64,000 bases of DNA from Immersiella caudata (GCA_030512335.1 JAULSU010000001.1:4464001-4528000), one strand, 5' to 3'; numbered from the stretch's first letter, positions 13,701-24,947 are shown. The notes: generated from the letters alone by a model not told the origin. A program made the numbers and translations.

Positions 13701-14593
13701 GAACGGTCCGTCGAGTTCTTTGGGGCTGGGATACAAGACATGACTTGGTCTGGTCCATATCTCGCTTGGCTTGCTGGGGGCAAGAATGCATCCCGAGAGC
13801 TCCCAAGGACTCGAAAAGTGTCAGGTGTTCTCCCAGCAGCGACTATGAAACTGCTGCGGCTGGTGGTGCGAGCAAGTTTGGGAAAGCCACTGAGCGAGGC
13901 CTGACGCTTGAGACCTATCCTCTTAGTCAGGAAAAGTTGGCATCGAGGAGCCGGGCTTACATACCGCTTTGAGCAACTCAGAGAACCCCCGGCCGCGAGG
14001 TATCCAATCAAGATGCCCCCCTTATGAGCCATGTATTGCAAGTGACCTTCGGCATTACATGGGCCGATCTGAATGCTATGATCTGCAGTTGTACCACAGG
14101 AGCAGGGAATGACGTCGGTTGACACGCAGCATCGTGTACCGCGAAGTACTTCCTGATGTCGTGAGGCTGCACGTGTGCACGCCAGGTCTCCTCCTTCTCG
14201 CTAGCCGAGCCGAGCCAAGAATGCGAGAGCTTCTTGACAACTGACATTCGGAATACCGCCTCCTGTATGAGTGAAAAGTTCATGGTGCGCCCCTTGAAGA
14301 CCTCGCGTTCCACTTGCATGCCACGGCATGAAGGCCCGAGAACCATCCAACCCGAGAGTCCATCATGATACAATGTTTCATGGTTCCGGGGAATACGGCT
14401 TGCTTCCCTCAACCCTCAACACTTTGGTGAGATGACCCGAGACTGGGCTGCCTATAAAGAGTCACCGTCTTCTCTGTCACATTGACGTCTCCTCTTCCAT
14501 CCCATCATCAAACAAGCCCGGGATCTTCCTTCAACAATTTCAACCTCGCCATATATTGTCCTGTCAAAACAGACCATCACTCTCCTACCCATC
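7722..14593. other. 6.9-kb stretch with no recognisable gene
   Basis: Many short frames exist on both strands, the longest a few hundred bases, but none shows protein motifs, steady codon bias or intron signals joining it to a neighbour. The last ~140 bases form the promoter and leader of the small gene at 14594. No tRNA, rRNA, transposon protein or array is visible. An unannotated long RNA, effector-sized gene or decayed element cannot be excluded. Confidence 0.45.
14453..14458 (+). promoter_or_regulatory. TATA box of the small Ser/Thr/Gly-rich gene
   Basis: TATAAA lies 141 bp upstream of the ATG at 14594 and is followed by a C/T-rich leader with several ATCA and CAA blocks, typical of strongly expressed fungal genes. 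Assignment is by position and sequence only. Confidence 0.45.
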
Positions 14594-14886
14594 ATGTCTT
14601 CCTCCCAACCCTCGAGCGGAACCACCACCAGTAAGTAACACGGTCTCCTAGTCCACTTCCGCCGAATACCATACTAACAACGCCAGGCGGAGGTACTGCC
14701 AGTACCACGACCACCACGTCTTCCGCGACAGGCGTAAGCTCCACCGGCTCTACCACCGGAGGCGGTTACAGCTTCAGTTCTGGCTTCGGATCTGCAGCGA
14801 GCCCCGCAATTGATCGCTATCTCAAAGAGCGGGGATCAGAGAGTTCTTGGACTGGCTCTTGGAGTCAGTCTAGTTCTCGCCTTTAG
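14594..14886 (+). CDS. Small Ser/Thr/Gly-rich protein, function unknown
   Basis: Two exons, 14594-14630 and 14687-14886, separated by a textbook 56-bp intron (donor GTAAGT, branch ACTAACA, acceptor CAG), encode 78 aa. The first half is low-complexity Ser/Thr/Gly (MSSSQPSSGTTTS, then TTTTTSSATGVSS). The second half has an aromatic motif YSFSSGFGS and a charged stretch IDRYLKERGSESSW before the Ser-rich end. There is no signal peptide or membrane segment. Evidence for a real gene is the well-formed intron, the TATA box upstream and the consistent frame. I do not recognise a family; the pattern resembles small disordered proteins that fungi express under stress, but that is a guess. Confidence 0.65.
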
Positions 14887-15310
14887 CAGAACTGTGGGTG
14901 AGATGCAGTCTCGACGTGCGAGCCACCGTGTTTGTTGACTAAATTGCAGTCCCCTATGTGCTTTTCAAAGGAAGAGCCCTTGTCTTGGCGTTTAGGGCAT
15001 AGCGGTATGATATGAAGGCAGACTGAGTTGGGCGGGGAACGTAGAGAGTGGTGCTTGGACGAGGCAGGTGTTTGTTTCTTCTTTTGTCGGGATGCTTGGG
15101 TGGCTGAATGAGCACGTCAATTGAGAGGTTTCCCGTCGCGGTGTTGTCGTTTGATGTCTTGTTTCTTCCCCTAAGCGTGGGCTGGTACAACGTTGTGCGG
15201 TTGCGTTGAATCAAATCCATTCGATCATTGAACATGCTGGTGCCCCTGCGAACGCAAAAGTTGATTAATTCATAGCTGCTCCGGAGATCTGCCGTTGCTC
15301 CCATACCAGG
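14887..15310. other. Short intergenic region between convergent genes
   Basis: This contains the 3' flanks of the small Ser/Thr/Gly-rich gene and of the minus-strand transcription factor. Nothing else is recognised. Confidence 0.5.
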
Positions 15311-16835
15311 CTAGGAATGAAGGGGGTTGATCGAAATTATGGACAAGGGATACGACATGTAGACGCTCCACTCGGGTCCAAGATGCTGGGCAATCATGGT
15401 GATGAGATAGCCTCCAGATGTTCCGACTTGCCATTGATCTCGACTGTAGTGTAACAGGATTCCGAAGTAAGCCAAGAACACAAGGGCCTCTGGACGTCGT
15501 TGGGCGAGAAGGTCAGTGAAGGCCTCCGGACAAGCCACAGACCACGCAAAGATCGCCCAGTACCGGTTGTTTCGAGGTGGCTGCACACACATCAGGTCAA
15601 ACCCCACCTGCAAGGTGCGTATTGCCGTCTGGCAGGACTCAAGCATCGTTGGGTTCAAATCGTGGGTCTTGGAGATCAGATCGTCCAGTGGTGCGCACTC
15701 GTTTCCCACTCCTTGAGCCGTATTCAAAGAGCCCGCCCACATGAGAAACTCTTTCATGCCAGAGTCAATGAGAAAGGGCCAAGCGGAGTGAACGATGAGC
15801 TTGATGCCACTGTGTATCCTGACGAATTCGAGGTAGTGTTCCAGGAAAAGGTTGAGGTCCGTCTCCCGCCGTGCCAACATGTCAATGAGTAAATGGCGTC
15901 CCAGCAAGCTCGCAAATTGGATGATGGGAACGCAGTTGACATTGTCGATTTTGACGGTCGACACGTACTTGTTGTACATCGAGACGGCTCTAGTCTGGAG
16001 AGCCACAGCGTAGCGGAGGTGCTTTGCGGCCCTATCAGGCTCCACGACGGACAGGCGACGAGCGGAAAGAGCAAGAATCTCGGTGACATAGTAAGGAGCC
16101 GAGAGCATCGAGGATGAATTCAGTCTTTCGCAGTGCTCGTAAAGCTCCTGGTCGACGTCTGGATAGTGGTCTGAAACTTTGAATTTGATCATCAACTCCA
16201 TATGGTCAAAATTGACGTCGGCAGAAGCGTCGAGACTAAAGGTGCTGTCAGGTACGATGGTGCCTGAAAGTTGCGAAACATGGGGCAGTCCCGGGGCGTT
16301 GTCGAGAATGCCAGAAGGTTCCGCAGGCAAGCTCGAACTGTCAGCCAGCGGTGGCGTGGGCTGCTTTGCTAGGCTCGACGCCTGATCTTGCTGAGGGTTT
16401 GGGGGATAGCTGCACGGCCTCTCGGAGAGAGTGCAAATGATGCATCTGGGCCTCTGTTCACTAGTGGTCAATGTCAGCTACTAACTTCCATTCTAGGACA
16501 ATGTTTGCATGTCTCAGGAGATTTCCTCCTCAGACCTCCCGAGACAAGAGGGCAAAGGGCTAAACGGGCAAGAAACAGCAGCAATCGCACATACTCGCAC
16601 TAATCGTCGCCACCAGAAATTAGCCAACGTTTACCCCAAACGAGAGTTTGCTCCGATAGTGGACGGCTGATCCCGAGCTTCCGAGCCAAATGCTGCGGAT
16701 GTGCTCGGGAAGTCGCTGGGAAATTGACGGGGGGGGGGGGGGGGGGGGAAGGGCATGAGCAGTTGTTACCTTGACGTGACGTCTCTTACACTCGAGACAC
16801 CCCGCCCGCGATTTCTTGTGGCTTCTTCGAAGCAT
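15311..16835 (-). CDS. Zn(II)2Cys6 transcription factor with an introner and a 5-nt microexon
   Basis: Minus-strand exons 16770-16835, 16595-16599 (TGCGA) and 15311-16460 give 406 aa. The first 50 residues form a canonical binuclear zinc cluster, C-x2-C-x6-C-x6-C-x2-C-x6-C, preceded by basic RRSHKKSRAG. The rest is a helical regulatory domain of the kind fused to fungal zinc-cluster proteins, with no recognised subfamily. Start ATG 16835 is the first methionine in frame before the cluster. Intron 1 (170 bp) has a run of 20 C on the coding strand. Intron 2 (134 bp) is a copy of the introner family. Only by splicing both does the sequence read KRRHVK-C-DEQRPRC, so the 5-nt exon is well supported by the protein. 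It is probably a nuclear regulator of an unknown target set; the nearby chitinase and tyrosinase are candidates by proximity only. Confidence 0.85.
16461..16594 (-). mobile_element. Introner copy A (intron 2 of the Zn2Cys6 gene)
   Basis: A 134-bp intron, on the gene's strand from GTATGTGCGATT to CCACTAG, with branch site AGCTGAC. Landmarks shared with copies B and C, in order: GTATGTGYGATT, a T-rich tract with TTTAG, GTCTCRGGAGG, CTGAGACATGC, TTGTCCTAGAATGGAAG, AGCTGACAT and YACYAG. The hairpin at 16511-16545 is short compared with copy B. It lies 5 nt downstream of intron 1, which suggests that it entered an exon next to an existing intron. Confidence 0.88.
16729..16748 (+). repeat. Homopolymer run of 20 G
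   Basis: Twenty consecutive G on the plus strand, inside intron 1 of the Zn2Cys6 gene (poly-C in the transcript). Such runs are prone to length errors in sequencing and to slippage in the cell. Confidence 0.95.
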
Positions 16836-19264
16836 GCTGCCGAGCAAGTTTGGTTTGTGTAACGCGGCGTGGGGGGTGTCACACAACGACAATATTGATC
16901 TTCGGTGCGAGACTGGCGATTGGTGGGCGTTTCGGAAACAAAACTTGAGAGGGTAGGTAGATTTGGAGTGGGAGAGACAAAGATACTAGTATTCGAGGTC
17001 CCACCCCATCGTTCTGGGTTCCTCGCAGGGCTGGGCGCAGGGGCAGAGGCTGCATCTAAATCAGTTTTGGGTCGTGGCAGTCCCCGTGATGGCTTCGGTA
17101 TTTGGAGATGTTTCCGGCCGGTATTCGTCGGCCTTGGAGCCGATAAACAGCATACTTGCCTGTTTTGTTTCAAAAATTTGACGAGAGAGCTGCGTATGGC
17201 CGGGGAAGCAGGAGCGCAGGACAGGGGGAGCGCCTGCTGTTTACCATTCTGAGACTTGGGGGATTTCGGGGAGTGGGTGCTCGGGGTCTTGGCAGATTAC
17301 CTAATACTAGGGAAACGGCTGGTGGGGCATGGCCAGGTGGAAGGGACGCAGGGGGAGCCCACCTGGCGGTGTCCACTGAGAGACGCGAGTTTGCGTGGCA
17401 ATCGTGACAGCAAGTGGTCGGCAGTTGCAGAGGAGCTGTTCAGGAGTGAGGCAGAAATCCTGAAAAACACCATGACAAAGGCGATTGGAGATATCACGAG
17501 CCGAGCCACTTGGAGAATGAGCCGAGCCATTCCAGTCTATGATCTGTACGTTCCCGTCTGCAGGTGCATCCGCCTCCCGGCTTTAACTTGACTTCAACTC
17601 ATAGTGCAATCCATCTCTACAGCTTCGGGCTACAAGGCACATAAGTCCGAGGACGAAAGTTAACAGAAGGAGCTGCGGGAGTTGTGGAATTAGGATCCTT
17701 GATCTGCAGAGGTCAACGCATGCCAAGCGGCCTATGTCCTATTTTTTCTATGCGCCGGGTAGTATTTTCGTTCATCCGTCTCAACTCCCAGGTTTGAACT
17801 CGTCCGTCCGTCCGGACAAGAGCACCTCGACTGGAACCACACAAGCCAAGAGACAACCTGGAAGAATCCTAACAAACTCCTTCAACTCAAAGCTCGTATC
17901 ACGCCCTGACAATCCTTCTCAGCTGCAAGCTCAAGCGATGGATTGAACAAGGGAATACTGACTCTGATAAGTCACCTGACCATCCACCTTTTGGGTTCGT
18001 TGCAACTTGCAGGCCTCCTGAGGCTTATTGCCGGAGCTGGTTCTGAAGCCCCTTCCCTTAAAGATAGGCACGCAGTTGGCAAAGCAGCGCCTGAATGACG
18101 AGATGCAATCTTTCGTGTGCGAGATGCATGTCAAACATAGAAACAAGAACTCGTCACTCAACTAGGCTGAGTCATTTCGCTCAGCCGCTGCATCCAGTAC
18201 CTGAGCCTACAATAATGTTTGGGAACGGCACCGGAAGTCAGGGTTCCGGGTGCCGGTCCTCTGTCATTGACTTGGAGCCTTTTCATGTTTTTGGGCCCGC
18301 CACCGATCTTCTATTGTCCGATATTTAACAAAAGGGTGGGTTTCAACTTTTTCGTGGAATTCTTTGAGTGACTTGCCTTTGGTTGAGACTTTCGGTAAGT
18401 GTAACACTGGCGTTGGCTCGGAAAGACATATGCCTCAACCAGTAGGCACTTTTGATTTCGCACCCGCAAATGCTGACTGTAGCCACGAGCTGGGAAGCAA
18501 CGATTATCCCAGCGTTATTTTAGTTGCAGGTATGGAGCTGTCTCAGGGGGGCTCCCAAAGGTTTGACGATGCTAGGTACCTTACCATGACTAGCATGATG
18601 CTATGTTTTTTTTCCTCTACTGGTTCTCGCATCAAACAAAACCAATGCTCTACACACTGTGCCAGGTTTCAATCCTTCTCGACTGTTTTATTCAGACCTG
18701 GCACATATCTTGAAGCGCCTTCCGTTCATGTTCTGCGATTCAGGAAAACAATCGTCTTTTCTCGGTTTCAGCTGATCTCACTTGCTCATGTTTGCGCAGC
18801 AAATCGCGAACCCCATGTCTCAGCCACGCATTATTTGGATTGGTGACTCGGAACAGACGTATAGTGATTGGCCTCATCTTAATCGCTTCATTTAAAAGTG
18901 ACGGGTAATTCCTGCCAACGGCGCATTGAATCCGGGATTCCAAGGCTTTTTTTTCAGGCGACGCCTGGGCGCGGTGGCACTCGGCCGTCTCCAACTGGCA
19001 GCGGCGGGACTTCATCTCCCGGTGCCGCGCAAATCCACTCCCGACCTGTACTCACGTTGAACAAATCACGCGTTGACTTTATTTTTCGTCCGATCTGTCT
19101 ATGGAAGGCAGCTTGCATCACTGGCTCGCCACAAGTGATGCACGTGGCCGAGAGGCCGAAATTCAAAGCAACGTTAAATAGCAACTAGATTTGCGAACCT
19201 CAACATCTCTGTCGCTCCTTCTCCCCACACTCTCGTTTTCAACGGACAGCACTCGACGACAACA
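16836..19264. other. Divergent intergenic region between transcription factor and chitinase
   Basis: It holds the promoters of the minus-strand Zn2Cys6 gene and the plus-strand chitinase. Short frames are present (for example 16905-17252 plus), but without motifs. The leader of the chitinase gene is C/A-rich immediately before 19265. Confidence 0.5.
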
Positions 19265-20664
19265 ATGCGCTCGATTATTTTGGCCTGCTTGGCCGCCACC
19301 GCAAGCGCCGCATCGCAAAAGGCGCGTTACATTCTCTATTTCGACCAGTGAGAAGACTTCCACCACAAAACCAAGAGATTGAGCTAACTGTCGTGAAGAT
19401 GGCACAAGACAGTCCTGCCCAACAACACGGTCACGGCAGGAATCACCCATGTCATCACGGCGTTCGCAAACTCGGCTCTATTCACAACCGACCCTGTCGG
19501 CGAGTATGTTCCGTTCATGGACCTCGCGTCTGTCCGGGCCATGTTCGACCCAGGAACCAAGGTCTGCATGGCCATCGGAGGCTGGGGGGACACTGACGGC
19601 TTCTCCGCCGGAGCAGCCAACGACACATCTCGAAAGCTTTTCGCCAAAAACGTCGCGAAAACCGTCAAGAAGCTAGGCTACGACTGCGTCGACGTTGACT
19701 GGGAGTTCCCGGGCGGAAATGGCGAGGACTACAAGCGCAACCCCAACAGCGGCAAGGTCTCGGAGATCGAGACATACCCGTTACTTCTCTCCGAAATCAA
19801 AAAGGTACTCACGTGTCACGGCTACGAGCTCTCGATCGCGGTACCGGCGAGGGGCGACGACATGATCGCCTACACGACGGAACAAGTCCCCAAGATTAAC
19901 AAAATTGTGGACTATGTTAACGTCATGACGTACGATATAATGAATCGACGCGACAACGTGACCAAGCACCACACATCGCTCAAGGGCTCTCTTGAGGCCA
20001 TCGACGCTTATATCTCCCGCGGCTTCACACCCTCGAAACTCAACCTCGGCTTTGCGTTCTACACAAAGTGGTTCACCACTGCCCCCGGCGCACAATGCGA
20101 CGAGCCAATCGGTTGTCCCACAGAGGTTCTCGAGGACGCCAATGGAGCCGACACAGGCAAGGCAGGCGCAATGACCTTCGAGGCTGCCAATTTCGCGCCC
20201 GTGCCGACCAATCTGACTGATTCTCCCGACGCATCCTGCGGTGCTGGGTCGTATTACCGCTGCCCCAACAGTGCGTGCTGCAGTCAGTCCAATTGGTGGT
20301 AAGTTTTTTGCCATTTACGAGACAAGCAGAAACTCTATCTAACAAGTACAGCGGCACTGAGCCTGCTCATTGCGGAACTGGCTGCCAGTCAGGCTACGGA
20401 CGCTGCGACGGACCGTCCATCAAGGACTCGTTCAGCGAAGCGCTTGCGAATGGAAAGTTTGACATCGTCAACGGTGGACAGTGGTACTGGGATGCCGAGC
20501 CGAGGATCTTTTGGACGTGGGACACGCCGCAGATTATAGCGAGGAAGTTCACCGAGATTGTTGCCCAAAAGGGACTTGGCGGCGTGTTTGCATGGTCGCT
20601 GGCGCAAGACAGCTATGACTGGAGCCATCTGCTTGCCCTTCAAGCTGGGGTGAAAGGGATGTAA
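19265..20664 (+). CDS. Secreted GH18 chitinase with an inserted CBM18 chitin-binding module
   Basis: Exons 19265-19347, 19399-20298 and 20352-20664 give 431 aa; the introns are 51 and 53 bp with GCTAAC and TCTAACA branch sites. A signal peptide of about 16 residues (MRSIILACLAATASA) directs secretion. The family 18 barrel follows: YILYFDQWH, substrate-site MAIGGWG, and the catalytic DxxDxDxE as D123, D126, D128 and E130 in YDCVDVDWEFPGG. Later come VNVMTYDIMN and, at the end, GGVFAWSLAQDSYDW. Between these, at about residues 305-350, lies a Cys-rich chitin-binding module (CCSQSNWCG, HCGTGCQSGYGRC), so it interrupts the catalytic domain rather than sitting at an end. The second intron falls inside this module. 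It should cleave chitin in the fungus's own wall or in other organisms. Confidence 0.92.
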
Positions 20665-20959
20665 GAGTAGGACTGTATCGATCGGGGCGTTGTCTTTGTC
20701 AGGCTTATTGGGGGGAATGTGAAGGAGCCGAGTTTTAGTTCCTAGCAAGTGGACAACGCTGCTAGCACTGGGAAAATGCTTTGAGTTTCTGCAGACTCTC
20801 GCTCCGCCGCCGTGCCGATTTGTTCAGCTAAGCGGTTCCAGTCGATAAAATTTGGAAGTGATGCTAACTGTGAACAGAAGTTAACCAAACCTTCCACCGT
20901 GGTGGACATTCCAACCTAATCTTTCCACTCCAACTCTACCGGTTGCCGTCTAACCAGCT

Positions 20960-22203
20960 CTAAAGCAGTGTATACAACTGGTCGTAATCATAACACATGA
21001 CTCCTCCCGCACCGCATCCCTTGATATCCATTACGTTTCCAACCGTCACATCCGGGCCGCTAACTCCCACCGACAATGGATACGCCAACGTTACGTTCGT
21101 GCCCCCATAGTCCATGAGATTCTCGGGCCCTGAAATATCCGTCAACCTGGCTTGCAAATCCAACTTTTGCCACGACCACCAAACGCGATCCAAATTTGCG
21201 TGGTGCAGCCAGAAGATGGGATCCGCCGGGGAGGTATAGAGATCGCCCATCTGCCCAAGCGACCCGCCCACACCGTAGTGTCCTCCGCCGTGGACACCGG
21301 AAAGCTCATAGTCAGGTCCCCCTTCAACGATGCGTGCGAACCAGCCAAAGTCGGGCTGGCTCAGTGTGAGTTGGGTTTGGTTCATGGCGAGGTAGCGCGC
21401 TGCGAAATAGGGGGAGAGATCGCGCTCTGGTGGCCGATGTCAGCTGCTATCTTCCATTTTGGGACAATGCTCGCATGTCTCAGGAGGTCCGAGGAGGTAA
21501 CTCTCAGGAGGTATGAGGAGGAGTTACCTCCTCAGACCTCCCGAGACTAAAGGGCAAAAAGACTAAAGGAGCAAAAAAAACAGCGAGAATCGCACATACT
21601 GAGGCATTGGGGGTTATAGGTGACGCCGTTGAAAGGACCGAGATGGACGAGATTGGGGATTCCGGCGAATGGGCCGGAGGTGACGCATCCGCCACCAGTA
21701 CGGCCGGGGACAGGGGGAAAGGGGGAGTTCGGATCAGTGGGTTCGAGAGGACCGTTGCCGCCAAACCCGGTAATGGCGTCGAATACAGGAGAGTTAACAA
21801 AGTTAGAAGCTGGGGTGTCCAGGGTCCAGTCCCAGTAGGGTTGAGCGCCTTTGTAGCCGCACTCGTCGCGCAGCATGCGCTCGTAGATGGCGGTGTAGTA
21901 CCTGTGCCAGGGGAGAAAGTGACCAGTGAAGTGGATGGACATAGTCTGTTCAATGTGGGTGTAGACCAGGTCGTCGTAGCGGGAGATGACACCAGAATCA
22001 GGGAACGGGGGTGTCAGGGCTGGCTTGGCGAGGATGCATTTGACGGCTTTGAGGTAGTCCCTCTTCTCATGGGGCTTGAGCGTCCTCCATTCTTTGCGGA
22101 TGAGAGGTTTGGGACGATTGGGACCCCGCGGGGGAGGAGGGGCTGCTGTCACGAAGGTGGCCAAGAGGAGCGCTGCGGCCCAGAAACTGAGTTTGCCGGC
22201 CAT
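20960..22203 (-). CDS. Secreted tyrosinase (type-3 copper oxidase) containing an introner
   Basis: Minus-strand exons 21600-22203 and 20960-21426 give 356 aa. The signal peptide is about residues 1-20 (MAGKLSFWAAALLLATFVTA). Copper site A: H83, H91 and H100, the last in FLPWHRYY. Copper site B: H247 and H251 in HGGGHYGVGG, and H276 in DPIFWLHHANLDRVWW. There is no long C-terminal domain, so it is of the short secreted tyrosinase/catechol oxidase type, which oxidises phenols to quinones. The only intron (173 bp, phase 1) is copy B of the introner family, and splicing it restores YNPQCL-K-RDLSPYF, a conserved stretch of the family. The start ATG is followed directly by the signal peptide. It may act in pigment formation, wall cross-linking or a biosynthetic cluster; no other cluster genes are seen. 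Confidence 0.92.
21427..21599 (-). mobile_element. Introner copy B (intron of the tyrosinase gene)
   Basis: A 173-bp intron running GTATGTGCGATT to GCCACCAG on the gene's strand, with branch site AGCTGAC. It is the longest of the three copies and carries a 27-nt inverted repeat (21477-21503 against 21521-21547, 17-nt loop). The two mismatches both become G-U pairs in the transcript, so the RNA stem would be fully paired. Copies A and C look like shortened versions. CAG occurs at both borders if the first G of the intron is counted. Confidence 0.9.
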
Positions 22204-23596
22204 GGTCGGGGCGATGAGTGGCTTAGGGAGACGAGAAAGAATGGACTGAATATCCGGGCTCTCACAAAGTGAACGAGAGGGAACAGCAAACTGAGGTGTC
22301 AAAGAAGAGACGGCTATCTCGTTAAATACATGATCGATGATCATGAGACGGTAGCCTCGGGAAGATTTCGAGAAGATTCAAAAGTAGCATCACAGATACG
22401 ACCCTACTTCGTGGCGCCTGGAGCCGCAATCTCGACAGGAGCGCGAGTGGGTAAGTAAAATCTTCGCTACCATTGCTGTCGGGAAAGTGCATGCCAACTT
22501 TTGGTATGTGGCTCTTGACTCGCTACCGAAGGACTTTTGCTAGGTATATCCACAATGATAGCTACACAAAGAAACGGCGGATTGGCTGCGGAAAGGGCCG
22601 CGTGCTGGTAGTGTGGGGATGTTGAATCCTTCGCTCGCGGTGCTCTCGCTTGACACTGCGAAGGACGAACTCGGCGTCTTTGACGGACACGAATAACTTA
22701 CTAGGACCGTTTCAGACCTCCCATAAGGGTAACACGCTTTCTGCATGCAAAGCATACATTCGAGAAGCTGTTGACGCATCGGCGAACCTTTCACGTGCCT
22801 TTCCAGGACGCTGGGCCTGCTGCCATGTAAACCTGATTGCCGTTTGACCGGCCCCACGTATCGGCTGACCGCGGAGATGTAGCCCAAGCCCTACACATCT
22901 TCTCTTGGGCTGAGCAATTTGCTGCCACGCACTGATGTCACCGATGCTCCGCCGGAGGTTGTTTGGTGCCCAGCTGGACGAAATAGTTTGTGGAGGGCCG
23001 TTCGATTACTCCACACTCTTGAACGTTTGTCGTTACATCACGCGGCGTGGTCCACGCCGCCGCGTTTCTCGAGAAAAATTCCCAGTGGGAAAAAGAAACG
23101 TGCGATAAAGATACGCGTGAAGAGAAGAACAGCGAAAAGCAGGTGGCCCAATGCCGCTGCACGATTCGAAGTGAGAGACCCAGGGGGCTGGACTTGGGAC
23201 CGCCACAGCAGGGGGAACCCTTGGCTCCTTCCCCTGCTGGCTCCCCACCACACGTTGTGTTCGTGATGGACGTTGCCCAATTCGCATGCCGAGGACAAAC
23301 CGACCCAAAACACCAAACACGTCTCTGTCTCCATTTACCTCATTCCTCCGTGCTGAAGCTGTCTGTATTCTCGCGCAACCATCTTCAAACAAACTTCGAG
23401 CCTCGATCTCCACCGCGCCTAAGCTGCTCCATATCGACACGAATCCCAATGTAAGCTCGAGCTCCCACATTTCCTAAACTCCCGAGACCCAAACACTTCA
23501 AGAGCATCATCACTGACCGCCGCCAGAACCAACCCTCGTAGCCTCCCCTCGGCGCCCTCCCGACCACCGCAAACCACCCTCCCCAACCCGCCGCCG
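22204..23596. other. Intergenic region upstream of tyrosinase
   Basis: It holds the promoter of the minus-strand tyrosinase gene (next ~300 bp) and the promoter side of the plus-strand two-domain gene. A possible 5' exon of that gene ends with GTAAGC at 23452, with a matching acceptor at 23526, but I could not fix a start codon. Confidence 0.4.
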
Positions 23597-24448
23597 CCGC
23601 CATGCCCCTCACCACCATCCTCAACCCCAACAGAGAAAACAACCCCCTCATTTCGCCCTACGTCAAAGGCCCCATCGTCCTCATTGGCATGGTCCCTCAA
23701 ATGCAAGCCCCTCGACATCAACGTCGAAGACCTCCCCATCGACCAAAACTGCGACCAAGTCCGCCGTAAGATCAAGCGCTTCCTCGACGCGGGGGAAATG
23801 ACCAAGACGGCGTTCGCAAAGGAGATTGGCGTGAGCATGAAGAGTCTGAACAACTTTTTGGCCGAGCTTGGTGCGTACAAGGGGAGCGGCAGTTCGAGTT
23901 ATGATCAGGCTTGGGACGCCCAAGGAGAGGGAGTTGAGGGGGGTGGCGATGCCGAAGAAGAAGGCTGCCAGGGTTGTTGGGGCTGCAGCAGCGGTCCCGG
24001 GCGCTTCCGCTGCGGGATTGGTGGCCGCTGCGGCACCGGCGAAGAAGGGGGCGTTTGCGTTTGGGAATAGCTCTGGTTTGGACCTGGATTCGGTTGTTCT
24101 GGAAGGAGAGGAGGCAAACATGGTGCCCATCTTTGACTCGTGTGATGAAGTGAGGAGGAAGATCACTGCGCATATGAAGAACCCTGGGGTTACGCAAGCG
24201 CAGTTCTGCAGGGACATCTTGGCGATGATGAAGTCGGCGGCAAAGCCGAAGAGCATTCAGGGGTCGCAGTTGCAACGATTTCGCGGGATAAGGGTGCGGA
24301 CTGTGGAGCGGCGTCGCTGGTGTTTTACGGCGCGTACGTGTTTTTTGAGAAGGTCAGGATCAAGGAGGGGAAGCCCAAAACCAAGCATAGGCCGGCGATG
24401 GAGCAGACCTGGCCTGGGGGCTTCGAGAGGGAGGGGAGTCGTGGGTAA
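23597..24448 (+). pseudogene. Two-domain fungal gene (DUF7726-like) with two frameshifts
   Basis: The sequence encodes two related domains: one with CDQVRRKIKRFLD, KTAFAKEIGVSMKSLNNFL and SGSSSYDQAW, and a second with CDEVRRKITAHM, GVTQAQFCRDI and VFYGAYVFFEKVRIKEGKP, ending at TAA 24446. The repeated C-D-x-VRRKI, T-x-x-F and Y-x-x-x-F-F-EK pattern resembles the fungal domain of unknown function DUF7726 (from memory, not searched). The frame is lost twice: near 23918-23922, where the frame moves by +1 before KERELRGVAMPKKK, and near 24284-24288, where it returns. No GT-AG intron explains either. The shifts compensate each other, so the gene is either decayed or carries two sequence errors. 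The N-terminal region is Pro/Ser-rich and its start is unresolved; an upstream exon is possible. Confidence 0.55.
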
Positions 24449-24947
24449 GTTTCCATTCCTTATTCCTTGCGCGAGGTGGCTCTGGGTGCTAAATTCGGGT
24501 CTCAGGGGGGTTCTGGTGTTTCGGCAACGAGAGACCAGTGATGGACAAGCTGAGCAAGGTCAGCTTCTACTGAAACTACGCTGCTACCTTTTGTGCTTCT
24601 CTGTCTCTCCGGAACTCGATAGGCACAGCATGCGTACGACAATTCAACATAGGCTGGGCATTTGGGTAAATGAGGGGCACACGGCTAGTTGGATATTGGG
24701 CTGAGTTGGATTCGGTTCTAGAATTGTTTTCTTCCTAGACGCAAGCTTCCGCCAGGCACTGGAAATTCTCCATCCATGGAAAGACTGTAGAACTTAGAGT
24801 GGTGGATGTAGCTCGTTTAATTGGATTTTCATTTGGTTTTCTCTCGTACAGTTCTCCAACTCCTTTTGTTTACTTGCCCCCCTTTTTTTTTCGCAACATC
24901 AGACTGTTTCAACCTCCTACACAGAATCCGCTCAACATCCCTCCTGT
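24449..24947. other. Intergenic region between convergent genes
   Basis: Nothing recognisable; it contains a T-tract near 24887 and presumably the 3' flanks of both neighbours. Confidence 0.45.

Noticed and set aside
16905..17252. 115-codon plus-strand frame upstream of the Zn2Cys6 gene
   Set aside because: It lies in the promoter region, with no recognised domain; weak evidence.
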